From NCBI RefSeq assembly GCF_014696315.1, contig NZ_JACJPX010000038.1, positions 1 through 64,000 of the forward strand: 64,000 nucleotides of DNA. Reading direction: 5' to 3'. Positions 46,395 to 54,925 of this stretch are shown piece by piece. A model generated the notes under the pieces. That model was not told where the DNA came from, searched no databases, and saw only the letters and a list, made by a program, of their open reading frames with translations. Numbering within the stretch: position 1 is the stretch's first letter; every line of letters starts with the position of its first letter. Position numbers and translations under genes: made by a program. This DNA is from Calothrix membranacea FACHB-236 (lineage in GTDB: Bacteria; Cyanobacteriota; Cyanobacteriia; Cyanobacteriales; Nostocaceae).

Positions 46395-46988
46395 ATGCCT
46401 ATAGGTGTTCCTAAAGTTCCTTACCGGATGCCCGGCGGACAATTTACTGATTGGATCAGTATCTACGATCGCCTGTACCGGGAAAGAATTATTTTCTTGG
46501 GGCGTGACATTGATGACGAAATAGCCAACCAAATTATTGCCGTTATGCTATATCTGGATTCCGAAGATCCAGGTAAGGATATTTATTTGTACATCAACTC
46601 CCCTGGTGGTATGGTCACCTCAGGCTTGGCGATATATGATACCATGCAACACATCAAATCAGATGTGGTAACAATTTGCGTTGGTTTAGCCGCTTCTATG
46701 GGTTCTTTCCTGTTGGCAGCTGGCACCAAAGGCAAGCGCATGGCATTGCCTCATTCACGGATTATGATTCACCAACCTTCTGGTGGCACCCGTGGACAAG
46801 CAACCGATATCGAAATTGAAGCTAGAGAGATTCTGCGGATTCGTAACCAGCTCAATCAGATTTATGCCAACAACACAGGTCAAACTCTAGCCAAAATTGA
46901 AAAAGACATGGATCGTGACTTTTTCATGTCTGCCGCAGAAGCGAAAGAATACGGTTTAATTGACCGTGTGATTGAAGAACGCCCGTAA
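46395..46988 (+). CDS. clpP: ATP-dependent Clp protease proteolytic subunit (ClpP3 type)
   Basis: 197-residue serine protease subunit with an intact active site: the serine in [16 protein letters not shown], the histidine in [13 protein letters not shown], and an aspartate following in the EKDMDRDFF segment. Start ATG 46395 is preceded by GGGAG. Pairing directly downstream of clpR fits the clpR-clpP3 operon of cyanobacteria. Degrades unfolded and tagged cytosolic proteins with ClpC/ClpX. Confidence 0.93.
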   Translation: MPIGVPKVPYRMPGGQFTDWISIYDRLYRERIIFLGRDIDDEIANQIIAVMLYLDSEDPGKDIYLYINSPGGMVTSGLAIYDTMQHIKSDVVTICVGLAASMGSFLLAAGTKGKRMALPHSRIMIHQPSGGTRGQATDIEIEAREILRIRNQLNQIYANNTGQTLAKIEKDMDRDFFMSAAEAKEYGLIDRVIEERP

Positions 46989-47186
46989 TAGAGGCAGGGG
47001 GCAGGGAGATGAGGGGGATGAGGAGAAATTACTATTACTAATTATCCAATGCCCCATACCCCATGCCCCATGCCCACGATAAATTGTTAAAACTGAACTG
47101 ACACTTAGAAAATTACTTTTTATTATTAAAAACTCAACTTGAAGCAGAAAGCTTTAAGCTGAGTATTCGCTAGTTTATAGCTGAAG

Positions 47187-47822
47187 ATGGATCTTGGAGA
47201 TTGCTACCGTTTATTGGGTTTAAGAACAGGAGCCTCTTTTGCCGACATCAAAACGTCTTACAGACGATTGGCGCAGCAATATCATCCTGACATCAATCCA
47301 GATGACAACCACGCTAAAGAAAAGTTTATTGCCTTAACCGAGGCTTACAAATTCCTGTTGACGGTAGTAATACCAGAGGATACAGCTGGCGAATATTCGC
47401 GTCAGCCGCCAGTAACTGCGGGTGAAGCAACAAAGGCAACTTCTCAGCAAACCGTGAAGGCACCAGCAACTTCGGTAAGAACACCAAAGCCTTCATGTGC
47501 ACCAAAGCCGCCTAGCGTCACTGCTATAGAACAGCGGCTTAAATGGAAGACTTATGAGCAGTTGCAGCGCTTTTTAAAAGAAAAAAGATTTCCCCAAGCG
47601 ATCGCACTTGCGGAAGCTTTGGCAGATCGTTTACCAGACGATGCAGAAGTTCGCCAATGGCAAGCGATAGCTTATCAACTTTGGGGAAGAGTGCTTATCG
47701 ATCAACACCAAGTGTTGAAGGCCAGAATTTATCTGAAAAAAGCTTTAAAAACTGACCCCAACAATAAAGCTTTGTGGAATGAGGTGCAACGCGATTTCCA
47801 GCGCTTAGATCAGATTTTTTAA
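47187..47822 (+). CDS. J-domain protein with a C-terminal helical repeat
   Basis: 211 residues. The N-terminal J domain (5-65) has the HPD motif at H33-D35 within YRRLAQQYHPDINPDD, so it should stimulate a DnaK-type Hsp70. A Pro/Thr/Ala-rich linker (about 70-115) leads to a helical region resembling TPR-like repeats (FPQAIALAEALADRLPDDAE and ARIYLKKALKTDPNNKALW). It lacks the zinc-finger and C-terminal domains of true DnaJ. Separated from clpP by a low-complexity purine-rich repeat and a CCCCATGCCCCATGCCC repeat (46990-47080). Confidence 0.87.
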   Translation: MDLGDCYRLLGLRTGASFADIKTSYRRLAQQYHPDINPDDNHAKEKFIALTEAYKFLLTVVIPEDTAGEYSRQPPVTAGEATKATSQQTVKAPATSVRTPKPSCAPKPPSVTAIEQRLKWKTYEQLQRFLKEKRFPQAIALAEALADRLPDDAEVRQWQAIAYQLWGRVLIDQHQVLKARIYLKKALKTDPNNKALWNEVQRDFQRLDQIF

Positions 47823-48264
47823 GATATTAGTGTAGGCAATAGCAAAAAATAAATTATCTACCATCTTTATATTATCAGCGATGCGTTAGGCAAAATGCTT
47901 AACGCATCCTGCTTTATGCCACCATCAAAACAGAATTTATAGCTATAACATCAGATTTTTTCAGCAAGCCCTAGATAAATTGTATCAACACACTTGGTTA
48001 ATGCAGTATCTAATTCTCCCGAATGCTACAGTTATATTTAGATACTCATCTGAGCTATCTCCTGCTTATCGGCATTTATCAACGTTTATCGGCGGTTAGT
48101 TATTTATTATTTGAAATTTTTACGTAAGTCTGTAGTATTATATTTTTATGCAAATTTTTTGTTTTTAAATTACAGTAACCTCCAACACAATCACCCTAAT
48201 AGGTAAAAGTTGCTTTGGGTAAATAATCCCTGGATGTGATAGCAGGGAATAATAAGTTTTATTT
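47823..48264. other. Intergenic region with a GATGCGTTA hairpin
   Basis: 442 bases. A palindrome at 47880-47908 (arms GATGCGTTA and TAACGCATC) lies about 60 bp after the J-domain gene; the same arms occur at 57869-57895. The remaining AT-rich sequence includes an imperfect ATCCCTGG/AGCAGGGAAT repeat just before the MoaD-like gene. No gene is seen. Confidence 0.45.
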
Positions 48265-48525
48265 ATGTCAAATTCTTCAATCAGTATAACCGTAAAGCTA
48301 TTTGCTGCTTATCAAGAAGCATATGGGACATCAGAACTAGTATTAGAATTGCCCAACGGTACGCCTGTGAAAGCAGTATGCGATCGCTTAATTAGCGAAC
48401 GTCCAGAACTCAAGCAATTTCGAGATATCACCCGCTATGGGATTAATCTCATATTCGTGGAACCAGATACACCCCTCCAAAATGGTGATGAAGTGGTATT
48501 AATTCCCCCTGTTAGCGGCGGTTAG
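48265..48525 (+). CDS. MoaD/ThiS family small sulfur-carrier protein
   Basis: 86 residues with the ubiquitin-like fold of MoaD: an ITVKLFAAYQEAYG start, GDEVVLIPPVSGG end, and a C-terminal Gly-Gly that can be adenylated and thiocarboxylated. It could be the small subunit of molybdopterin synthase or a sulfur carrier in another pathway. No moaE or threonine synthase gene is adjacent in the window. Start ATG 48265 fits the family length. Confidence 0.83.
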   Translation: MSNSSISITVKLFAAYQEAYGTSELVLELPNGTPVKAVCDRLISERPELKQFRDITRYGINLIFVEPDTPLQNGDEVVLIPPVSGG

Positions 48526-48640
48526 CATTCAACAGTCAACAAAAATCTATTCCCAGCTTTTACACTGTTGTGCAGTAACCAGCCTTGGCTTCTCAAAAGC
48601 TGGTGATTTCACAACGGTCTAATATCTTTACAAACAACAA

Positions 48641-49069
48641 ATGCCAAATAACCAAAACAAACCAATTGTTTGGGTGCATGGAGACTGTCTCAGTCCCTAC
48701 AATCCTACACTGCAAAAATACCCGGATGTGCCAGCTATTTGGGTTTGGGACGACGCTTTAATAGAAGAATGGCAACTGAGCCTGAAACGCCTCACCTTTA
48801 TCTACGAATGTTTGCTAGAGTTACCTGTAGAAATTCGCCGTGGTAATGTGGCTCAAGAAATTATAGCCTTCGCCCAAGAGCATAATGCCAATTTAGTTGT
48901 GACAGTCACTAGTCCCAGTCCCCGCTTTGCTGATATCTGCAAGTTGGTGAAATCGTCTTTAGCGATGGAAGTGCTAGAGGTAGAACCATTTTTTGATTAC
49001 GACGGCTATATTGACCTGAAGCGCTTCTCACGCTATTGGAAAGTCGCCCAGAAGTATGTTTTTGACTAG
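48641..49069 (+). CDS. Photolyase antenna-domain-like protein
   Basis: 142 residues. The pattern IVWVHGDCLSPYNPTLQ, AIWVWDDALIEEWQLSLKRL, LPVEIRRGNVAQEIIAFAQE and VVTVTSPSPRFADI resembles the N-terminal alpha/beta (Rossmann-like) domain of cryptochromes/photolyases, but no FAD domain follows. It is probably a stand-alone paralogue with an unknown ligand. The next gene is a HicB-like antitoxin. Family assignment is an inference from sequence pattern only. Confidence 0.5.
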   Translation: MPNNQNKPIVWVHGDCLSPYNPTLQKYPDVPAIWVWDDALIEEWQLSLKRLTFIYECLLELPVEIRRGNVAQEIIAFAQEHNANLVVTVTSPSPRFADICKLVKSSLAMEVLEVEPFFDYDGYIDLKRFSRYWKVAQKYVFD

Positions 49070-49122
49070 CTAGCTCAGACAACTAGCTGTGTTCTAAACT
49101 GAAACTAAGTTGTAAACAATCA

Positions 49123-49371
49123 ATGATGACACAAATCACATTTAAGGTAGAAGCATTTTGGGACTCAGATGCACAAGTCTGGGTTGCAACTAGTGATGAT
49201 GTGCCTGGATTAGTCACAGAAGCTTCTACTATTGAAGTTCTGACGCAAAAGCTGCGAGAAATAATTCCAGAACTGATCATTCTTAACAAGATTGTTCCTC
49301 AAGACTATGTAGGTTCTATCACCTTTGAATTAACCAGTCATCGCCAAGAGTTGATAGAGGTAGCTTCATAG
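49123..49371 (+). CDS. hicB: HicB-like antitoxin (DUF1902)
   Basis: 82 residues (81 if the second ATG is used). The HicB pattern ITFKVEAFWDSDAQVWVATSDDVPGLVTEA is followed by LTQKLREIIPELIILN. It is directly followed, with no gap, by a HicA-type toxin, so the order is antitoxin first. It lacks the C-terminal ribbon-helix-helix seen in longer HicB proteins, so autoregulation may need another factor. Function inferred from family and gene order. Confidence 0.78.
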   Translation: MMTQITFKVEAFWDSDAQVWVATSDDVPGLVTEASTIEVLTQKLREIIPELIILNKIVPQDYVGSITFELTSHRQELIEVAS

Positions 49372-49569
49372 ATGAGTGTGTCATTTACTCCTGAGTTGAA
49401 AAAGATACTTTTGGAAGCTGGCTGCTACTCTGAACGGCAAGGTAAAGGCGATCACGAAATTTGGTATAGTCGCATTACAGATCGTCGGTTTGTTGTAGAC
49501 GGAACTATCAAGTCAAGGCATACCGCTAACGGAGTTTTAAAGCAAGCTGGATTACCCAAAGCCTTTTAA
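49372..49569 (+). CDS. hicA: HicA-type mRNA interferase toxin
   Basis: 65 residues, compact double-stranded-RNA-binding-like fold. The pattern FTPELKKILLEAGCYSERQG then KGDHEIWYS holds the expected active-site histidine, and KSRHTANGVLKQAGL is the common C-terminus. It starts at the base after the hicB stop codon. Presumed to cleave mRNA when not bound by the antitoxin. Its 3' end is overlapped in antisense by the decayed gene at 49552-49679. Confidence 0.82.
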   Translation: MSVSFTPELKKILLEAGCYSERQGKGDHEIWYSRITDRRFVVDGTIKSRHTANGVLKQAGLPKAF

Positions 49570-49679
49570 TGGAGTTTTGTACAGATCCTTCCAAGCTTCA
49601 TCTTCCTCTGGATCGAGCCAAGGGAATCATATACCTCGCTAACTGGCAAATTCTGAACTATTTCAAGTGGTAGCGCCAT
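49552..49679 (-). pseudogene. Frameshifted small gene antisense to the hicA end
   Basis: On the minus strand an ATG at 49679 opens MALPLEIVQNLPVSEVYDS, and after a one-base frame change the sequence continues as PWLDPEEDEAWKDLYKTP then LKGFG and a stop at 49552-49554. Both halves look like real protein, and the second runs over the 3' end of hicA. The total length of 128 bases is not a multiple of three. It resembles a small addiction-module protein broken by an indel. The family is not recognised. Confidence 0.4.
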
Positions 49680-49858
49680 AGTTTTGCTACTAGAGCTAAA
49701 TCAATTCTTCTTTTCCTCAGCATATTTTGTAAATATAACCCTTGTATCTGTGTATCCAAGATTTTAATTTTGTACAACCACTAATTTTGGAACTCACTAG
49801 CAGAAATTGCGCGAATAATTAGAAAATGAATGCAGTTCGTCATGCTTACTACCTGGAA

Positions 49859-51253
49859 ATGCCGACTAAACTTACTGATGCACAAAATTTGCTTTCTGAC
49901 TTAATTGCCCGCTACTCATCTTATGTGGATTATTTGATGATCCGCCTGGAAGAAGCAGAAGGTACTGATATCTTATTGCGTGGCGACAAAGTAGAAACAC
50001 TGAGTGAGGGTATCTCCATTGGTGGACATATTCGCGCTTGTTATAAAGGTGGGTGGGGTCTAAGCTGCTTTAATCAGCTTTCGACAATTACAGCACGTAT
50101 CGAAGAAGCGATCGCAGCTGCACGAATGGTGGGAGATGAAGAAACCATACTAGCCCCCATTGACCCAGTACAAGCAATATGCAGCCTACCCTTAACAGGA
50201 ACAGATCCGCGGAAAATTTCTCTGAGTCAGAAAAAAGAATTGTGCGATCGCTATTCTGAATTACTCAAAAGTGTTGACTCCCGAATTAGTACGACTTCGG
50301 TACGCTACGGTGATAGTTCCCAAAAAATCATCCTGGCTACCTCAGAAGGTACATTTATCGAGCAATCTTGGGTAGATATGGAAATGCGCTTCGCCGCAAC
50401 TGCTAGAAACGGCGAAACTGTACAAACAGGTAGGGAAACTACCGGTTCTCGTAAAGGCTATGAAGACTTAACCAATTTAGACGCACAAGTTAAGAATGCA
50501 GCCCAAAGAGCGATCGCAGCGTTATCTCTACCTTCAGTTAAAGGCAATACTTATACTGTAGTCATTGACCCCATACTAACTGGTTTGTTTGTTCATGAAG
50601 CTTTTGGGCATCTTTCGGAAGCAGATATGGCTTACGAAAACCCCGATTTATTGGAAGTCATGACAATCGGACGGCGATTTGGCCCAGAAGAACTACAAAT
50701 TTTTGATGGTGCTGCACCTCCAGGACATCGTGGTAGCTATTTTTACGATGATGAAGGTACACCAGCTACAACCACCCAACTCATTAAAGATGGGGTTTTG
50801 GTAGGAAGATTACATTCTCGTGAAACCGCAGGCAAATTAGAGGAAACACCCACAGGTAATGCACGTTGTCTTAATTATCACTTTATGCCAATTGTGCGGA
50901 TGACAAACACCTGGATTGAGCGGGGTACAACACCAGTTGTAGACTTATTTAGCCACATTAAAGAAGGAGTATATGCCCGTAATTGGCTAGGTGGAATGAC
51001 CAATGGCGAAATGTTTACCTTTAGCGCCGGCGAAGCATGGATGATTAGAAACGGCAAAATTGCTGAACCTGTGCGTGATGTCACACTTTCAGGTAACGTT
51101 TTCCAAACCTTAGCTGATATTGAAGCAATTGGTAATGACTTTTACTGGGATGAATCTGGTGGTTGTGGTAAAGGTGGACAAAATGGCTTACCTGTAGGTT
51201 GTGGTGGCCCAAGTTTGCGAATTCGGGATGTAGTAGTTGGTGGTGAAGCTTAA
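49859..51253 (+). CDS. tldD: TldD family metalloprotease
   Basis: 464 residues from ATG 49859 (MPTKLTDAQNLLSDLIARY); ATG 49826 would add 11 residues. The zinc motif HEAFGH lies in GLFVHEAFGHLSEADMAYE, the TldD signature, followed by GRRFGPEELQIFDGA and YDDEGTPATTTQLIKDGVL. The C-terminus contains the glycine-rich GGCGKGGQNGLPVGCGGPSL. TldD acts with TldE on peptide precursors and unfolded proteins in other bacteria; no tldE is adjacent here. Neither start has a clear ribosome binding site. Confidence 0.88.
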   Translation: MPTKLTDAQNLLSDLIARYSSYVDYLMIRLEEAEGTDILLRGDKVETLSEGISIGGHIRACYKGGWGLSCFNQLSTITARIEEAIAAARMVGDEETILAPIDPVQAICSLPLTGTDPRKISLSQKKELCDRYSELLKSVDSRISTTSVRYGDSSQKIILATSEGTFIEQSWVDMEMRFAATARNGETVQTGRETTGSRKGYEDLTNLDAQVKNAAQRAIAALSLPSVKGNTYTVVIDPILTGLFVHEAFGHLSEADMAYENPDLLEVMTIGRRFGPEELQIFDGAAPPGHRGSYFYDDEGTPATTTQLIKDGVLVGRLHSRETAGKLEETPTGNARCLNYHFMPIVRMTNTWIERGTTPVVDLFSHIKEGVYARNWLGGMTNGEMFTFSAGEAWMIRNGKIAEPVRDVTLSGNVFQTLADIEAIGNDFYWDESGGCGKGGQNGLPVGCGGPSLRIRDVVVGGEA

Positions 51254-51576
51254 AAAATTCATAATTTGTAATTAATAATTCAGTTTAAAATGTACCTTTT
51301 TAATTACGAATTACGAATTATAAATTATGAATTACCAGCATATTTGCCTGCACCAATTAGCAAGCTGTAGGCTATGCTTTTAAGCATAGGGCAAACATAT
51401 CTCATTTTTAGCTGTTCGTACCATTAAGAACAGTGGGCATGATTTTCATGACATTGGTCATGCTTTGCGTAAATCCTGTTGAGTTTTGATTGGCATCAGC
51501 TAGCAGAGGGGAATTTGGCAATCAAAACGCTTTTACTCTGCTGTTAAACAGGATTTAGCTTGAGAGGTATTTCATC
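51254..51576. other. Hairpin-rich leader region
   Basis: 323 bases containing three sets of inverted repeats: an AT-rich pair at about 51256-51332 (AATTCATAATTTGTAATTA type), a hairpin CTATGCTT/AAGCATAG at 51373-51390, and the nested structure at 51470-51557 described separately. It separates tldD from the unknown membrane-anchored protein. Confidence 0.5.
51470..51557 (+). promoter_or_regulatory. Nested perfect inverted repeats in the leader of an unknown gene
   Basis: Outer stem TAAATCCTGTT (51470-51480) / AACAGGATTTA (51547-51557), 11 bp perfect. Inner stem GTTTTGATTG (51483-51492) / CAATCAAAAC (51519-51528), 10 bp perfect. A third pairing AGCAGAG (51502-51508) / CTCTGCT (51536-51542) crosses the inner stem, so two alternative folds or a pseudoknot are possible. 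The gene's ribosome binding site GAGAGG (51562-51567) and GTG start (51577) follow directly. Could be a regulatory leader or a small mobile repeat. Confidence 0.45.
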
Positions 51577-52977
51577 GTGGATAACGCTTCCAAGACGCAA
51601 AGCAATGCCAGTATTCCCCTACTGAGCAGATTAAGTTTAAGAGTTACCAAAAAAAGGATTGCATTCACTAGCTTAATCTTGTTTTTGGCTTTCACAAGTT
51701 TGGGTAGTTTCTGGTTTTACAACAGATATAAAGTTGCCAATAAAATGGCAGTCAAAATTCAAGAATTTTCTAATGCTGAGTATCCTGCAAATCCAGCATT
51801 ATTAAGCAAAAACCATCAAAGATATTCTAACCGCAAGTTAACTCTTATCAAGAAAGATGATAATCACTTCGATTTTGTATTAGAACCAACTAACAAAACT
51901 ACAGCGAAGATAGTCATCAAAAATATTGACTTAAAACTCTTAGTACCCAAGACACCAGAATGGCTCAAAAAAGATAAAGATTTAGCATTGATTACTTTTA
52001 TTGAGCGTGAATGGAACCGACAACAGGTAACTTTTCCTGCTAACTCAGAAAATATTGAAATCAGCGGTGGTGATGGTTTTGAGCTACAAAATATTAATGA
52101 AGTGGCGTTAAGCAACAATTGCTTAAATGCTGGTTTTTGGGAGATTGCCCTTTTTACTAAAGAGGATGGCAATAAAACCCTTTACTATCAAGGTTGGTTT
52201 GATTTTCCCATAGGGCATTATAAAAATATATTTGAAAATGCCAATAAAATTTCTTATTGGGATTATTGGTGGAGATTAGAACATTGGCAAGAACCAAGCG
52301 GTGCAATTATTAAGAATAATCTGCTGAGAAATGTAATTGATGAAAAGGTAGCCTTAACTAATTTCCCACTAGATGAAAAGATAATATCATCGGGAGAACA
52401 GAGCAGAAAAGTACGCACCACACTCACAAAGAACCTCACTATTTGGAGAGATTTTTATAGCAATCAGCAAGAAATTCAATTTGCTACTTTCCGTACTCCA
52501 GGATTTTATTATCCAGAACAATCTTGGAATACCCAGTACTGGAGAATCGGTAAATTTGAAAAAGCAACCTTGCGGAATATTAAGCCGATTAATAGCGAGT
52601 CAATCTTACAAGAAATCGAGTTACTTTTTAGTGATACCAAGACAGGTGAAAAAAATAGATTATTTATTGGTGGTGTAAATCTTAAAGAGTTGCCAAAGCT
52701 AGCAACATCCGATTATGCCAAAGGCTTATCTATGCCGTTGGGTATTGGCGTACCTCCCTTTTTCCAAAGCTACGAAGATTTACAAAAGAAACATCCAGAT
52801 GAAAGTCCCTTCTTTAGTTATTTACTAGATTCTCAAGATAGATGGATTAATCATCATCAACTGGGAGTGGATGGTTCAATTATGCACCTCGATAAAGATA
52901 ACCCCAATCTCTTACATCTTTATTTGCTTTCCTATGAAAGGAATACCTTAATTGCACACTTTCTTGTGAATCTCTAA
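51577..52977 (+). CDS. Membrane-anchored protein of unknown function
   Basis: 466 residues from GTG 51577, with GAGAGG 9 bases before. A single hydrophobic segment at about 30-48 (IAFTSLILFLAFTSLGSFWF) after a basic stretch suggests an N-in membrane anchor with a large exported domain. That domain is rich in aromatic residues (YWDYWWRLEHWQEP, RTPGFYYPEQSWNTQYWRIG) and lysine, with no motif that I can name. It stands alone on the strand and is followed by a MITE-like repeat 8 bp after the stop. I do not recognise the family. Confidence 0.7.
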   Translation: MDNASKTQSNASIPLLSRLSLRVTKKRIAFTSLILFLAFTSLGSFWFYNRYKVANKMAVKIQEFSNAEYPANPALLSKNHQRYSNRKLTLIKKDDNHFDFVLEPTNKTTAKIVIKNIDLKLLVPKTPEWLKKDKDLALITFIEREWNRQQVTFPANSENIEISGGDGFELQNINEVALSNNCLNAGFWEIALFTKEDGNKTLYYQGWFDFPIGHYKNIFENANKISYWDYWWRLEHWQEPSGAIIKNNLLRNVIDEKVALTNFPLDEKIISSGEQSRKVRTTLTKNLTIWRDFYSNQQEIQFATFRTPGFYYPEQSWNTQYWRIGKFEKATLRNIKPINSESILQEIELLFSDTKTGEKNRLFIGGVNLKELPKLATSDYAKGLSMPLGIGVPPFFQSYEDLQKKHPDESPFFSYLLDSQDRWINHHQLGVDGSIMHLDKDNPNLLHLYLLSYERNTLIAHFLVNL

Positions 52978-52984
52978 TAATTAT

Positions 52985-53129
52985 AGGACTTACACAAGTG
53001 TCATATTTTTTTCGTTTGGGTTTGTCCAGGGTCAAATGTCAAGAGTCCAAAAAACCTAAATTTTTGACCCTTGACTCTTGACTCTTGACTCTTATGCCAG
53101 AGGATCACTGTGCCAGTTGCGTAAGTCCT
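52985..53129. repeat. MITE-like element with AGGACTTAC inverted ends and an internal STRR
   Basis: The left end AGGACTTACACAA (52985-52997) is inverted at the right as TTGCGTAAGTCCT (53117-53129). Inside are four TTGACYC-type heptamers (53064-53091) that can pair with GTCAAGAGTC further left. The sequence AATTAT flanks the left end and lies one base beyond the right end, a possible target duplication. No coding capacity. Confidence 0.7.
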
Positions 53130-53149
53130 GAATTATTGATAATCAACAA

Positions 53150-53180
53150 GATACCCGAATTATGTGATAATTCGGGTATC
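53150..53180. terminator. Strong 13-bp hairpin between convergent genes
   Basis: GATACCCGAATTA (53150-53162) and TAATTCGGGTATC (53168-53180) pair perfectly around a 5-base loop, followed by TATTGCTTTT on the + strand. It lies between two converging genes and could end transcription from either side. Confidence 0.55.
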
Positions 53181-53239
53181 TATTGCTTTTATGAGAAAAT
53201 GTTCATTTGCTCAAAATTTTTGCAGAAAATGATGGCTAA

Positions 53240-53566
53240 TTAGTCAAATTTTACTTGCTTCACTAAAGCTATCCACATATCAGACGGATTTGAGTAATAA
53301 TCAATTTCTTCCACTTGATATTGATATGGTTTACAGCCAGATTGGACAAGAATATAATCACTGGTTTTAATACCTTTTCCTGTTCCAGTCATATAACCTC
53401 CTAAGCCTCCGTGTAATGCATCAAACACGTAGTCTCTACCACTGATTAATTGGCTATAATCGTGTATTTTATGCTTTTGTTTGGATTCATTTAATATAAA
53501 AAGCATTGGCAAGAACCCACTGACTAAACTGAAGCTTAAATTAATACCTGTTTTAATAAGAGACAT
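53240..53566 (-). CDS. Small hypothetical protein with an N-terminal membrane segment
   Basis: 108 residues. A hydrophobic stretch at about 8-26 (INLSFSLVSGFLPMLFIL) could be a signal anchor or uncleaved signal. The remainder is small and soluble with GGLGGYMTGTGKGIKTSDYI and several tyrosines. A GGAGAAC-type ribosome binding site precedes ATG 53566. No family recognised. It converges with the upstream unknown gene. Confidence 0.5.
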   Translation of the reverse strand: MSLIKTGINLSFSLVSGFLPMLFILNESKQKHKIHDYSQLISGRDYVFDALHGGLGGYMTGTGKGIKTSDYILVQSGCKPYQYQVEEIDYYSNPSDMWIALVKQVKFD

Positions 53567-54254
53567 AGTGAGTTCTCCAAACGGTTACGTTAATAACAAG
53601 GGTTTTAACAAGGCGATTCTAATTGCTTTAGAACAACAAGCAGAGAGAAGATTATGTGTAAATTCTAATTAGGCAATAACCTTGAAACACTGTAATTCAA
53701 ATCAGAGTTTATTGAATTACAAACAAAACAAATTTCTATAAGTGGCACAAGGAACCCCATATAGTTTAGTTAGTCTTGTTGATTTTTTTTGGATAAACCT
53801 TAAACTCTAATTAAGCAAAGGAATATCTAACCCAAGTTTTATCTGCACCCTATAGAAATCTAAATTCAGAAATAATTAGCAGTTTTTAAGAACAAGGTTA
53901 AAAATAATTCCAAGATTGCTCTTATTTGGAAATATTTTTTCAAAAGTAAATTAGGGTATATCTTTTAACTTGTCACACTATACAGTATTTATGGTACTCA
54001 TGCTCCATAAATCATGGAAACCAGAAGTAGCAAATCTGTAACTAGCTAATCATCTACCCTCAATATAGAATGCGCTCTTAATAAAGAGTTTACAGTAATA
54101 GTAATCTTGCCGTCTACTGTAAAATTACGAAGATATTATGTGGATTTGATTGATATTTAAATTTTTTATGCGCCACATTGGGATATTAATTAATCTACCA
54201 GTATCTGATATTTTTGAACTAGTAATCAGATGTATTTCAAACAACAATAATCTT
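53567..54254. other. AT-rich intergenic region, nothing recognised
   Basis: 688 bases. Short open frames on both strands lack coding character and ribosome binding sites. No strong repeats or terminators were seen. It may hold the promoter for the small leftward gene. Confidence 0.35.
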
Positions 54255-54851
54255 TTATTTGGGGCTAATTTTTTTCAGTGCATTATCTACGTATATCAGT
54301 AATGTCTCTATTGATGACGAGTTATCTAATACATAATCTGCCGAAGCTATTTTTTCTTGAATAGGTATTTGGCTAAGGATTCGTGCTTGTGCTTGTTCCT
54401 CGCTTAAGTGGTTTCTCTGTATCAATCTTTGCATTTGCTGCAAATGAGAACAATACACTACCCAAATTTCTGTTACTAAACTAGTCATCTGCGCTTCAAA
54501 CAGCAGAGGTATGACTAATACTATTGTTGGTGCAGAGGATTCCGCAATTTCTTGGAGGAAGCGATCGCCTACATACGGATGAATCAAACTCTCTACCCAA
54601 TGGCGTTCCTCTGGACGATGAAAAATAATTTCGCCTAGCTTTTGCCGATTCAAGCTACCATCTGGTAGTAGAATCTCTGAGCCATAACGTTGAGCGATCG
54701 CACTCAAAATCGGTGAACCTACAGACACCGCATCTCTAGCATAAATATCTGCATCTAAAATTGGTAGATTGTAAGCACTTGCTAAGTAATTAGCGACAGT
54801 ACTTTTACCTGTAGCAATACCTCCAGTTAGTCCAATAAGACGTTTGCTCAT
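54255..54851 (-). CDS. coaE: Dephospho-CoA kinase
   Basis: Last step of coenzyme A synthesis: phosphorylates the 3'-OH of dephospho-CoA with ATP. 198 residues with the P-loop GGIATGKST (10-18), the DADIYARD segment, LIHPYVGDRF and LVIPLLFE, all typical of CoaE. Length fits the family. Leftward, 74 bp downstream of hemD with no overlap. Confidence 0.93.
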   Translation of the reverse strand: MSKRLIGLTGGIATGKSTVANYLASAYNLPILDADIYARDAVSVGSPILSAIAQRYGSEILLPDGSLNRQKLGEIIFHRPEERHWVESLIHPYVGDRFLQEIAESSAPTIVLVIPLLFEAQMTSLVTEIWVVYCSHLQQMQRLIQRNHLSEEQAQARILSQIPIQEKIASADYVLDNSSSIETLLIYVDNALKKISPK

Positions 54852-54925
54852 TTGTCATTTTTTCGTGTTAATTTGTCATTTTTTCTTGTGGACTGATGTT
54901 TAGTATTTGTATTTTTATCTTCCCA

